From assembly GCA_034509755.1 (NCBI GenBank), contig CM067541.1:30641504-30705503 (forward strand): a stretch of 64,000 nt of DNA, in the 5' to 3' direction. Origin of the DNA: Anisodus tanguticus. Lineage: Eukaryota; Streptophyta; Magnoliopsida; Solanales; Solanaceae. Numbering within the stretch: position 1 is the first letter of the stretch; each line of letters opens with the position of its first letter. Below are positions 24,093-35,308 of the stretch, in pieces. Under the pieces are notes generated by a model, which saw only the letters and a list, made by a program, of their open reading frames with translations, did no database searches and was not told where the DNA came from. Position numbers and translations under genes: made by a program.

Positions 24093-25305
24093 TTGGTTTT
24101 TCTTTTGCATTACGATAACAGATTATTAGCAAATGTAATTCGATGTAAATGTTGAGGGATGCCCGACTGAATTATATGAGCTAGGTTCTAAACAGAGCTG
24201 CTGGGGAAAAATAGTGCATTATTATATCGTGATTTTTGAAATAATTTACCCAGATCTCTTTTCTCCTTTGCTTTACACACTATGTATCATGTGTAGCTTT
24301 TTCAGAACAATATTTCAGAAAGATTTTAGTCAAATGACTGGAATGCTTTTCCCTAAGTACCAGAGGTGCCGAGGTTTTAATACATCACATTCTCATCAGC
24401 CAAACTTTTTGAACCCTAAGCACAACAACTATATGTCTCTTGATGAATTTTCCCTCGAAAGACTTCTTTTCTGCTTTTGCCTAACGATACTATCTGTTTT
24501 GTGGGACTAAAACAGACTGAACAGTTGAAATGGTTCTGACCATTTTGGAAGGTCATTCAACATAGCTGAAATGACTTAATCTTATCTATTTCAATCTATT
24601 TCTTTGCATTCAAACAGTCTCAATGTTATATATTCCTGCCTCTTCTCCTACTGTGAGGGAGCTAAGATCATACCTCTCAAAAACTTCATCATCTGTACCT
24701 CTTGGTGCTTGTTTGCTTTCATAGTTCATGCCTACTGTTAGTATGCTTGAGGATGACTCTCTGATTTATTCAAAATTTTGGATGATGCAGAGGGGCAGAA
24801 GAAGATGAATGCAACCTATATAATCAGTATTGCCAGGAAGCTTGGATGTTCAATTTTTTTGCTACCTGAAGATATAATTGAGGTAATTGTTCATTTTTAT
24901 GCAGTTGTCTTTTGGGCACATATCTAATAATCACTGGATTATTTTACTTTTTGGTTGAGTAAAGCCCCTCTTTTTGTTTCAGAAACCAATAGATTCTACC
25001 AATCATTCTGTTTTACTCTAAGAACTTGTGTATTGGCACAACTCACAAGTCTCTTCTAGATGATGCAAAACTATAATAGTCTCTTCTAGTATGCTGCAAA
25101 ACTATAATAAAATGGCGTGTTTAATCAGGTAAATCAAAAGATGATCCTTATGCTGACAGCAAGTATAATGTATTGGCACTTGAAACAATCGTTGGAAGAC
25201 CAAAGTTTTGCATCTTCAGATAGTGATAGTAGCTCGGTGGACACAACCTCAACGTTGGATGATACAGCTTCTGAGTCTTCAACGGATGATATCAGTAACA
25301 GATAA

Positions 25306-25555
25306 CTGGGTGATTTTTCCAGATATCGTGTGCTGAATCTTTTCTTCTTCTTCGTGCTGCCTTTTTATTGATATTTTCAAAAGATTTAGTGTTATCACTT
25401 CGTAGAAATCAAATAATTATGAAAGCAGTTTTCCAGTAAACAAACACATAATGTGGATATAGTAAGAAAGTTGTAAGTGTATTGGATATAAGAAGGCATT
25501 GTAACATGTGCCTCTGGTTGTATCATGTCCATAGTGTATCTGTTCTCATCCGAAA
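25306..25555. other. Fimbrin 3' UTR and flank
   Basis: The sequence after the fimbrin stop is AT-rich without coding signal, up to the edge of the minus-strand Gypsy LTR. A poly(A) signal cannot be fixed; AATAATTA-like words occur near 25410. Confidence 0.5.
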
Positions 25556-26244
25556 TGTTTGTCATCTATCAGCGACGAAATCAGATAACAAATTGATTCC
25601 CTAACTAGCGATTTCGGTTGGAAGCGGAACTCTTAACTTCCAGCAATGGGTTCCCCAACTACTCCAGCAAGCGTTAGGATGGTGATTGAGTAAACTAAGT
25701 GGTAAGAAATATAAATACAGTTAGAGTGCAGTAAAGGCGATAAAGATAGAATGAAGATATGTAAAATCAGTTGTTTGATTGATTGAATGTGTTCATTCTG
25801 TACAAATGATCCTATATTTATAGTACAAGAAAAATAAAACGTGATCCCCCTATGTTAGCCATTAAATTACCCACTAAATCTACTAGCCATCTATGAGGAG
25901 GTGGTGTCGATTTTTACTCCTTGTTTTCCTCTTGCACGATTAATTGCACTTCCTTCTAGCTGCTGCTGATTGTTACCGTTTCTTGGGGTCTAGAAGATTC
26001 TTTAACTTGGTCTTCGAGGTGTTCAAATATGTGTGGGTCTCAGTCGTTCCTCGAAATTATGACTCGGCCAGGCTACCGTAATAGCCGATAAAGCTTTTCT
26101 AGCCGATGGCTAGGACTAATAGATTCGGCTACGAGTCAGTTCGGTTATCGACTTAGAATTTTGTTGCCTGCTCATTTTGAGGTGTCCACCTTCGGCTGTT
26201 ACTTAATTCGGCTAAACACTTAAAAGTATTTTTGAGTGTTAACA
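25556..26244 (-). repeat. 3' LTR of the minus-strand Tat-lineage Gypsy element
   Basis: Read on the minus strand, the LTR begins TGTTAACACTC directly after a polypurine tract at 26245-26258. It has a TATA box (TATAAATATA, window 25813-25822). The far end is less certain; CA at 25556-25557 is my best choice. The 5' LTR partner is absent because the upstream half of the element has been replaced at 32651-32660, so no target duplication can be tested. Confidence 0.65.
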
Positions 26245-26258
26245 ATTGCCCCCTACAT
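26245..26258 (-). other. Polypurine tract of the Gypsy element
   Basis: The minus strand reads ATGTAGGGGGCAAT immediately before the LTR start TGTTAACA. This fixes element orientation and the LTR boundary. Confidence 0.75.
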
Positions 26259-26430
26259 TAACTCGAGTGCGGCTGTCGAGTTGATGTATTAAAAATAACC
26301 GTCGTTTCGTGTGGCAACCACAGGTGTCATTTCAATCACTTTTTCCCTAAATGCATGCAATGATAATTTTCTCTGAAAAGTTGCTTCCTTTCAACCAAGG
26401 CTGAATTTCGATGCATTTCAGCCGTACGTT

Positions 26431-29400
26431 TTGAAAGAAAGTAGTCCCAATACGTGTCAGCCACATCTCCAAAAAAGATATTTAAGGAAAGACACCCCCC
26501 TCCAGAGGTTTCTCACTTACTCTTCAGTCGTTCCCAAATTCATTTCCTTCTCCAAAGAACCCTATTTCCTTAATCAGAAATCATGTCTTCATCTACCTCT
26601 CCATCATCAGAGATCAGATAATGCCAATTTGGTTGCTGATGACCTAAACCCTACTTTTGCCTTCATCGATGAACAACTGGTTCTTGCTCCCTACCGTACA
26701 TCTGAACAGGGCGACCTCCTTCTTTCTGGGTATCTTAGCCCGGCAAACTATGACTTTTCTATTACATGCGATTGGTTCACCGACGATCACTGTCCGGCTA
26801 GCCTGCGTACCTGGCCCGCCAAGATTACCAACTACTCTAATTGGTTGGAACGAGTGAAGTTGGCCAAAGAGGCCGAATGGTGACGCATGGGTCTCTATGA
26901 AGCCATTGCGTTGTCGGAGTTTGACCTCTCCTGTAACATTGGTCTCATATACGATTTCCTTGGTTACTGGTCGACCACTGCCAATACCTTTGTTTTCCCC
27001 TAGGGAATGATGACCCCTACACTGCTCGACGTGACGGCGATACTTAGACTTTCGATACTGGGAGCTGAAGCGCCTGTCTTAAGCGACATAGATGTTGCCG
27101 ACTTGGGCATCAAGGTCTCAAAGACTTCTTCCGGCTATGGCCACTTTATGACCAACAACAGCCAAATATCGCCTCTTCCAGTCGACGATGCCGAGCATCA
27201 TGCTTTCCTGCTATTTTGGTTCAGTCGATATTTTGTCTGCACAAGATCTTGTGCAGTCGTGAAGGAGCTGGAAATTTATGCGGCACTAGCCGTTTCGGGG
27301 GAAGATGTCAGTTGGGCATCTCTCTTCCTGACTTATCTTTATATGGCTCTTGGCGATGCCCAAGCAAGGTTAAGGGACTCCAGAAATCTGGATACCTTAA
27401 CTTGTCCCCTGTGGTTCCTTCAACTATGGATCACCCTGTATTTCCCAGAGTTTATTCCTGATGATTTTGATGACCAACCCGCCGGTGCTAGCCGATACTC
27501 TTTGGAAAACACCCTTCGTGCCCCAAGACGCTTTCACTGCAGTCTTCACCCTGCATGGTCTGTCTTGAGACCATTACATAGATTGGCAACTGGTCCTTGA
27601 AAGATGGGCCACCTCCAATTGGGTCCGTCAAGTGGCCGATGACAACCTTACATTCTCTCAGCGGAGAACTATGGCCCTCACATGGGGGCATATTCTTACG
27701 GCTAGGGATCTAATGAGTGGCTTGAAACCCACGTCTAGGAACAATAAGTTGACCACAGAGCCCTATCGTCCAAACTTTATGGCAAGGCAATTTGGTCTTA
27801 CTCAGCACGTACCATGGCCTCACCTTTGTTCAACACGACACTGTATTCTTGATGCAAAACAGGCAAGGAAAATAGCCGATCACAATCTTGATATTCTTGC
27901 CCTATTTGACTGGCAGTCGTTTCCCCGAGAGCGAATGCTACTGTGGTTTTTGACGATTGGTGGAACACAGCCAAAGAGAAATTCTTCCAGTCTCCTCTAG
28001 ATGTCTAATGTAATCGACTGGTCCTGTCAAAGAAAAAGAAGACCCAGGAAACCTTTAAACCGTGGACGAAAAAGGCTCCTCTGAAAAATGCACCCCTTAA
28101 ATCGGCTAGACCTGCAGCCTCAAGGTTTTCCATCAGGTTGCGGCAAACGAAGAAAAAAGTTAAATTGCTTTCCACATATGTGTCAGACAGATTATTCTTG
28201 TGAATTTTTGGCTAACATCTCTTATGCGTCTTTCAGCAACTCAATCCCCCCAACGTTTGTCGATCTGGAGACCACTTCTAACAATGAATCCCCGTCACCC
28301 AGGAAATCTGTTCCTAAGCAACCCAGGCAAAGCAGAGGGGCTGTCATCCGAGATCGTAGTGAAAAAGAATCCCACAGAACCAGAGTTCTTGTTTCTGCTG
28401 AGGAAGAGGAGGAGGAAATTGAGGTATATCCTTTGTCTGGCTTAAATACCTTCGCATCGGCTATCTTTCAATATTTATGTTTTCTGTTTGCCCTTCAGGG
28501 ACCACAACTAACAAGACGCAGAAAGTGTTCGATGCCCCTTTTCATATTGGAGGATCGTCTTTCTCGGCTCATGCTTCCCCGCATCTGTAGGATCCATTAT
28601 CGGCTGCCTTTAAGGCCAAAATTTCTCCTGTCAAGGCAGCTAAAGATTTTTATGTTGATGAAGCCGTAGAGGTATACCCTTTCTCTTATGCTTGGTCCTT
28701 CATTATTTCCAAACCCTTGCCTCTATTCTGAACCTGTCCTTTCTATATAGGAGACGACTGGAGATAATCCCTCGACTGAAACCAACCCAATTGATGACTT
28801 GGAAGCATCATCCCTGAAGATGTGCTTCTGTAATATTTTGGCTCAGTTGACATTGCACCTTCACCATCTTCGCATGTTGACATTCATCGAGAGCAAGTTG
28901 AGGAGTCTCTTGCCAGGGGAATCCCGACCAACAAAGAAGAGTTCCATGCTTTGAGGGCTTCTCTGTTCCGATTGTCAAAAGAAGCAAAGGATTCCCCAGT
29001 TTTGGCAACCGCCTATAATGACATAACTTTGGCTCTAAATGACTTATTTGCTTTACACAAAATGGCCAAAGATAGCCATGATGAGGCGGTCGCTGCTCTG
29101 CAACACTTGGGTCTCTTCGGCAAGAGAAGAACTACATTCAGACTTCTTTCAATGAGGTGAATGCAGAAAGGCAGCAAAATATCAGCCGAGTGAATGACTT
29201 GCAGGAGCAACTGTCAAAACTGTGAGCCGATTTGGAGAGGAACCAGGCGGAGATAAAGGCTATTACTCTGGCCATAGGCGCCTTGGAATTGACTATTAAG
29301 GCCCAAGATTCCTCCCGCTCTTCTTTTTTTCGACAGGGCATTCATTTGGATAACAAGATCCGGGAACTTGGTAACCAACATGTGGTTTGGGAATTGGATA

Positions 29401-29687
29401 AAAAAATGGGCAGTGAACGACTGGCCCAACTGAAGAATGAGTGGACTGCGTAGAAAATTAGACTTGCTCAAGCAACGCCAACACTCTCTGTTAGTTTTTT
29501 CATAGTGGTATCCGAGGGAACTTATTCTTCGGTTATGGCTACTTCTTTGCCAGTTGATCCCGTTGCTCAGTTATCAGCCGACATCCTCATGGACTTGCAA
29601 TTCGAAACCAGTGGTGCTTCTATTACTCAAGAGGTATTGTCAGAAGCCGAACATCAGCCAGAGGACACTCTAGCGGTCGACACTTAG
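26431..29687 (+). pseudogene. Plant mobile domain (PMD) gene, antisense inside the Gypsy element, with introns
   Basis: One frame runs 26431-27600, broken only by TGA (26881-26883) and TAG (about 27001). It gives the PMD/aminotransferase-like fold: WLERVKLAKEAEW, GLYEAIALSEFD, a paired GMMTPTLLDVTAIL, HHAFLLFWFSRYFVCTRS, and FLQLWITLYFPEF. It continues in another frame at 27632-28000 with FMARQFGLTQHVPWPH, the usual PMD C-terminal block. An acidic linker and a long coiled coil (28951-29453) follow, then an acidic tail to 29687. Two putative introns with GT-AG ends fit: 28424-28498 (75 nt) and 28672-28750 (79 nt). MAIN/MAIL1-type PMD proteins act in the nucleus in silencing and development; PMD genes also travel in transposons. 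This copy lies downstream of the pol genes in opposite orientation, so it would need its own promoter. The frame breaks suggest decay. Confidence 0.82.
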
Positions 29688-30140
29688 GATTTTACTGAGA
29701 CCCCATCAGTTGTAGTGGTTGAGCCTTTGTTGGATGCGGAAAGAGGAGTCCCAGAAGAAGTAGGAGTGGCTGAGGTAGTAGCTGTTGGTGCGGCTAAGGA
29801 TGAGAAAGAGACTGCGGCTACCCAAGACGACTAAGCAGCCGTAGATTCGGCTAATCTTGAGACCTCTGTAATTGATGATGTAGTGCAACCTCTAGCTAGT
29901 GTGCCAACCAATTTGGCTTCCTAGTATTATTGACCCCAAATCGAAGGGTCTGTTTTTATGACCAGGAAGCCGGTCTGTGGCTGTTGTTTACTCATGCATA
30001 CTCCAAATCGAAGGGTAATACTTTTTTAAGTATTTGCCATTTACGTTTCTGTCAAGCTCTTCATCATGCATGTCTATTAGTCGATACGCGTTGCCAGAAA
30101 TTTGTTGGCTTACTACGAAGGATCCTTTCTAATTTGGCGA

Positions 30141-32655
30141 CTATTTGCCAAATTTACGATATTTCATTCCAAGCGGCAACACGGTTTTCCAAACCAAGTC
30201 TCCTTCGACGAACCTCTTAAGCTTAACATGTTTATTGTATGCTTTGGCCATTTTCCTTTTACTGGCTTCGATCCTTTCTAGGGCCATCAGTCGATCTTCA
30301 TCTAGTTGATCTAACTCCATTAGCATGACCTGCTGATATTCTTCTAAGCTTAAAGAATTATGTTTGGCCACCCGTAATGACTTAACATTAACCTCCAAGG
30401 GCGACATTGCATCTTGGCCATAGGTTAGCCGATAAAGTATTGTCCCAGTAGCTGTAGACTTAGAGTTTCTGCTTGCCCAAATAGCTTCATCCAAAGTGAG
30501 ATGACATACTGCCGGTCTATCCTACACATTTTTACTGATTATTCCACAATAAGCTTGTTAGCTGCCTCGGCTTGTCCATTCGCATGTGCATAATAAGGCG
30601 AGGATGTGATCATCTTGATCCTAAATTTCTCAGCAAAAGGCTGCCACCTTAGAACCAATGAACACCGTTCCTTGATCAGTTGTAATCATCTCAGGAATAC
30701 CATATTTGATCTGGTGTTGGATAAACTGAATGACATCTGTCTGATAAATCCTCTTCATCGGCTGTGCCTCTACCTATTTAGTGAAGTAATCGGTAGCCAT
30801 AATAATGAAATTATGTCCTTTAGCCGATTGCGGGTGTATCTTGCCGATGAGGTCCATAGCCCATCCTCTGAAAGGCCATGGCTTCACGATCGGGTGAAAC
30901 AACTCGGCTGGTACCCGTTGGATTGGTCCATGTCTCTGACACTCTTCACATCCTGTTGTGTATTGAAAGCAATCGGCTGTGATGGTAGGCCAATAATAGC
31001 CATGACGATAAATCAATCATTTCATCATTGGCTCGACTCTGTGTGATCCATAGATTCCTTCATGAACTTCTCCTATGACTCTTAAGGACTCTATGTCTTA
31101 TCAATGCACTTGAGTAGTAAAGATCATCATCAATGAGCACATACTTCAAGACTCTCCTCTTAACCTTAAGGTCCTTGCAAATGGAATGATCTTTTAAGTA
31201 GCCGATTAACACCTGCTTCCATGAGTCGATCTGTTCCATGGCTAGCACTTCGACTGGCAGCTCATCACACTCTAGAGTGAGTAGAGACTTTCTAAAGCCA
31301 GAATCTTCTTGTGCTAAGTCGTTAGCCTCAACATTCATGCCCCTGGGAACATAACTTAACGTAGATGATGCGAACCCATTAAGTAACCTGCTAGCCGTTT
31401 TGTAACGGGCCAACAAATTTGGATATTTGCAGTCATATTCCCCAGCCAGCTGCTTGATAACCAGCTGAGAGTCTCCACGAATCTTGATGCACTTTGCCTT
31501 CATAGAGACTAGGAGTTTGAGTGCCATGATGAGAGCATCGTATTCAGCTTGGTTATTTGTCAATTCAGAATCTAGCCGATAAGAGAACCTCCACGTTTTA
31601 TCTCTAGGATTGGTTATCGTTATACCGGCTCCGACTTATTTCTAGGTTCTTGACCCATCAAAAGTTAACGTCCAAGGGACGACGTCCATACACGTAGCCG
31701 CATGGGTCCTCCGCATTTACACAAGGGTGGTCTACCAAGAAATCTGATAACGCATGACTTTGACAGCCATGAGTGGACTATACTCGAGAGAAAATGCAGT
31801 GAGCTTGATTGCCCATTTCATTAGTCGTCTTTGCAAAACAAGTCTATTAAATAAATATCGAACAATATCAATTTTGCACAAAACGTGAACCACATGTGGC
31901 ATTAGATAATGTTCAAGTTTTGTACAAGCATAGAATAAGGACAAACAAAGCTTCTCTATATGGGTATATCTAGTTTCAGCCTTATTGAGTATTCGGCTAA
32001 GGTAGTAAACTGTCCTTTCGGTTCCATCATCGGCATCATGTGCTAACAGGAAGCCGATAGACAAATCTGCAACTGAGATGTACAACTTCAACGGTTTCCC
32101 TGGTATGGGAGGCACCAACACAAGAGGAGTTGCTAAGGCCTTTTTAATTTGGTCAAATGCTCTTGCTGTTTTGGGCCCCATCTAGCTCTTCTAACCCTTT
32201 AAGCCTAAGCAAAGGTGAGAAAGCCTTTATTTTGCCAGCTGAATTAGATATGAACCTCCTTAGGAAGTTGATCTTCCCTAACAGGATTTGTAACTCATTC
32301 TTTGTTCTGGGTGGTGCAGATTCTATTACTTCCCGGGCTTTGTTATGATCTATCTTAATACTTTTCTTATGTACCAAGAAGCTAAGGAAGTTGCCAGCCG
32401 ATACTCTGAACATCACTTGGCTGGATTCATTTTAAGATTATGAATCCTCATTCTTTTTAGTGCTTGTTCAAGATCGGCTAAATGATCTTTGAAGTACTTA
32501 GACCTCACCACCACATCATCAATGTAGACCTCCACAGTCTTGCCGATCAAATCATGAAAGATGGTGTTCATTGTCCTCTGATAAGTAGCACCAACATTCT
32601 TCAGACTAAACGACATAACTACTCACTCGTAAATGCCCAAGGCTTTACGAGGAAA
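30141..32655 (-). pseudogene. pol: Tat-lineage Ty3/Gypsy pol: RT, RNase H, archaeal-type RNase H, integrase (broken)
   Basis: Minus-strand blocks in order: RT palm with LKNVGATYQRTMNTIFHDLI and YIDD (32616-32413), missing its N-terminal third; RT connection (32416-32153, LLGKINFLRRFIS); RNase H (32181-31732, KPLKLYISVADLSIGFLLAH and EKLCLSLFYACTKLEHYL); a second, archaeal-type RNase H (about 31680-31060: FDGSRT, NNQAEYDALIMALKLL, IRGDSQLVIKQLAGEY, VEANDLA); integrase zinc finger and core (31016-30774, CEECQRH and WAMDLIG); and integrase C-terminal region (30494-30141, GQDAMSPLEVNV). Two RNase H domains are diagnostic for the Tat group of Gypsy elements. Frameshifts and stops separate the blocks. 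The upstream side joins a Copia protease at 32651-32660. Confidence 0.9.
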
Positions 32656-33797
32656 AACCCTCCATGTCCAAAACTGGGATATAAATGATATTCCTCGTTA
32701 ACGAGGGTACATAAAAGCAATCATTCAACACTAAACAATAGTCGGAAGGTAAATTTAATCTATAAGTCCTTACGCGCTCAGCATCTACTCGTGCTCCGTT
32801 TCCAACGCGTAGGTCTACCTCTCTTGGTCCAACCTTCCTGCTATCAGTTAGCCCCTGCACATTTGTACAAATGTGTGAGCCACAAGCGGTATCCAATACC
32901 AAGGAATGAGAGTTATTTATAGACATATTTATTTCAATGACGTACATTCCTTGTCCACCAAAGGCAGGAGCACCTGGTGTTTTTCCTTCTCCTGATGTCG
33001 TATAGTCCTTTTTCCAATGCCCCTTCTTATGGCAGTTGAGACATTCATCCTTAGCCGGATTTACCTTCTTCTTCACACCTCCCTTAGACTTCATAGTTGA
33101 GGGCGCAACGACTGCTTTGCCCTTCTGCTTCTACCATTCCTTGTCTTTCGGCTTGGGTCGGCTAGAAGAGCTCACCATAAGCACAACTTTGCCTTTGGAA
33201 GTGGAAGACTTAAAGGTCTTGAGCATGTTGTGCAGCTCCCGGCAGAGTCGCCTTCTTTCCATTCATATTGAAATTCACTATGAAGTTCTCAAAAGAACAA
33301 GGGAGAGAGTTCAGGATGAGGGTGGTAGCGACATTCTTTTCAAGCTTCGTTCCAATTGAAGCAAGCCTCTCTATCAGTCCTATCATCTTCAACACATGTT
33401 GCGAGACCTGGCCCCCTTCATTGAGCTTACACTTAAAGAGTTCTATTAGCAACTCATATTCCATAGTCTGAGATTTTGAGTCATAGAGACTCTTCAAGTG
33501 TTCGAGCATCTCATTGGGCCCCATGTTCTCATGTTGTCTCTGAAGTTCCATAGACATGGAAGACAACATCACGCACTGCGCTGAAATGGCATCATCTAGG
33601 TGTTTCTGGTAGGCATCCTTATCAAATGAGGCATATTCAGCAGAGTCTGTCGCATTGATTGTTGGGAATACCGTGTCCAACACGTATTCTATTTTCTCTT
33701 GTCTCAGTACTATTCGCAAATTCCTTAGCCATTCAAGGTAGTTTGGTCCAGTAAGTTTGTTCATCTCAATTAACATTTTCAATGATAAGCTCGACAT
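32645..33797 (-). pseudogene. gag: Copia gag and N-terminal protease, truncated at a junction with Gypsy RT
   Basis: Capsid: 33797-33210 (195 codons; MSSLSLKMLIEMNKLTGPNY, LEWLRNLRIVLRQEKIEYVL). Zinc knuckle and protease lie in the next block (33094-32645): CLNCHKKGHWKKDYT, whose last knuckle Cys is replaced by Tyr, then LVLDTACGSHICTNVQG. The usual catalytic D-T/S-G is D-T-A here. The sequence ends at SLTRNIIYIPVLDMEG, where homologues continue into the pre-integrase region; here Gypsy RT sequence begins within a few bases. No Copia integrase, RT or RNase H follows. The 5' LTR and leader of the same element are upstream (33798-36808). Confidence 0.85.
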
Positions 33798-35293
33798 AAA
33801 TCTGAAGAATTAGATAGATCGGAAATCAAACTCAAAATCTTTTTCCTATTATACACATTCATTTAGGCTAATCAACAAGGCCTTTTGTTTAATTAGCTCT
33901 CACTATTTTAACATACTTCTACGACCCCATGGTAGAATACGGACCTATTTTAATTGAGGTCATAATGGGCCAAGATCCAAGCCTATGTTATCTCCGCGTT
34001 TGCTTTGGCAGATAACTTCAATAACACATCTTGGTAGGTTCTAAACCAATTGCAAAACTTATTTGCAACTCTTGGTTGATTAAATATTACATTTAATCTT
34101 GCGTCCTTAGATTAGTCCGACACTTTGGCGCCAAGATTTGTCTAAGCAAGTCAACCCCATTACACGACGCCAAAATTTGGCCTTTGTGAGCAAACACTTT
34201 GGTGTAAATACCTACAAAAGTTTATCGTTTACCTTTACATTAAAACACATCTATAAAAGAGTCTGGGTCCTCGTAGGCTTAGAGCAAATGCTTTGGCATA
34301 AATACTCGTATCGCCGAAAAGGATTTCGCACTCTAACAATTATAATGGACGACGTGTTTTAATTTAGACTTGTATTTAAAGTTTTGGGGAACATTTTAAT
34401 TCAGGGTTTTAACCAAGATCAACTCTTTTACGTTATATCCAATATGGCATCTTAACATCATGCAAAACTAATGACACATATAGTTGGGAACCGTTAACCC
34501 AATATGCATGATATAAGATGGTTTAATCAAATACTGAGCGCCGCCTGCCCAGACAGTTATAGTGGACGCTATTCTAATAATTTAAATGACAACAATTTGA
34601 CATTTAGCACATAAACAGTATACTTATCAAATATACTGTATAATAATAATCTTGGCTAAACATTCTAAACTTTGATTTTTTTATGGACAGGTGGGGCCGC
34701 GATGCTAATCATCAAGGCCGCGGCGCCGCTGAGGCAGAAGCCGAAAGGCTTCTGCAAAATGCATTAGCGCAGCGGCGCTCCACCATGGAGCCGCGACGCT
34801 GTAGAGGCAGAAATATTTATGCTTCTGCAAATGCATTAGCGCCGCGATGCTCCACCATGGAGCCGCGGTGCCTCCCTGAAACCCTAGCAAGCGCTGCGGC
34901 ACCCTACCATAGGGTCGCGACGCCGATGTCCCGACAAATGTTTCTGTGTTGATTTTTCAAAATCGTTCAACCCCTAAATCCAATTTAAGGATCAATTCAC
35001 AGGTCCTTTATCATCACCCACCATTATCAATAACGCCTATATCGACCATCATCCGTTCTTACCCATTCTTAGCCGTGCACCGTGCAATGAGACGGACAAT
35101 GCACTTTTGGCTTAGTTCGAGTTAGAGCAGAATGACCTCCTCGAGTTAGCGTAGGAGATAATTTAGGGTGATATCAAAAGGTCAACATTCGTTCAAGATA
35201 TGTAGGATTTCTAGAAACCTCGTTTTAATCCAATTTTATATTTAACCCATATTATTACTTTATTCAATTGTTATATAACCATTGAACCAGCCC
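33798..35293 (-). other. Long untranslated leader of the minus-strand Copia element
   Basis: About 1.5 kb separate the primer-binding site from gag. Most is AT-rich and noncoding. A GC-rich tandem repeat (34731-34876) stands out and is annotated separately. Confidence 0.65.
34731..34876 (-). repeat. Two GC-rich 73-bp tandem units with hairpins in the Copia leader
   Basis: Units start at 34731 and 34804 (GAGGCAGAA). Unit 1 contains a perfect 9-bp stem, GCAGAAGCC and GGCTTCTGC, with a 4-nt loop (34734-34755). Unit 2 keeps the outer GCAGAA/TTCTGC. Both contain GCTCCACCATGGAGC, a 6-bp stem with 3-nt loop, flanked by CG-rich GCGGCGC/GCCGCG. Local GC content is far above the flanks. Confidence 0.75.
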
Positions 35294-35308
35294 TGGCTCT
35301 GATTCCAC
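35294..35308 (-). other. Primer-binding site of the minus-strand Copia element
   Basis: On the minus strand, GTGGAATCAGAGCCAGG directly follows the LTR end CCTACA. It is a one-base variant of the TGGTATCAGAGC initiator tRNA-Met site (TGGAATCAGAGC). Confidence 0.8.

Larger units (their letters stand above)
18213..25305 (+). pseudogene. Fimbrin (plant actin-bundling protein), 14 exons, one premature stop
   Basis: Exons: 18213-18299, 18390-18560, 19174-19415, 19508-19679, 20360-20398, 20605-20673, 20768-20884, 21641-21852, 22421-22576, 22791-22990, 23077-23234, 23783-23879, 24791-24882 and 25129-25305. All junctions are GT-AG and in phase, giving about 662 codons, the usual fimbrin length. The N-terminus MAGYVGVLVSDPW and an EF-hand-like remnant precede four calponin-homology domains arranged as two actin-binding modules; signatures include TLLHTISESEKASYVAHIN, PGTIDERAINM, NLKKTPQLVELV, PPIKMPFRKVENCNQVVKIG and ARKLGCSIFLLPEDIIE. 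The tail is Ser/Asp-rich. Fimbrins cross-link actin filaments in the cytoplasm. Exon 10 reads TAA at 22921-22923 (codon 466) where the family has Gln, cutting the second actin-binding module. Every other exon and splice site is intact, so the stop is recent or a sequence error. Confidence 0.93.

Noticed and set aside
30606..31046. Plus-strand frames over the Gypsy pol region
   Set aside because: They are complements of the integrase and RNase H coding sequence on the minus strand.
34683..34952. Alanine/arginine-rich frame in the Copia leader
   Set aside because: It is produced by the GC-rich tandem hairpin repeat; the sense strand of the element is the other one.
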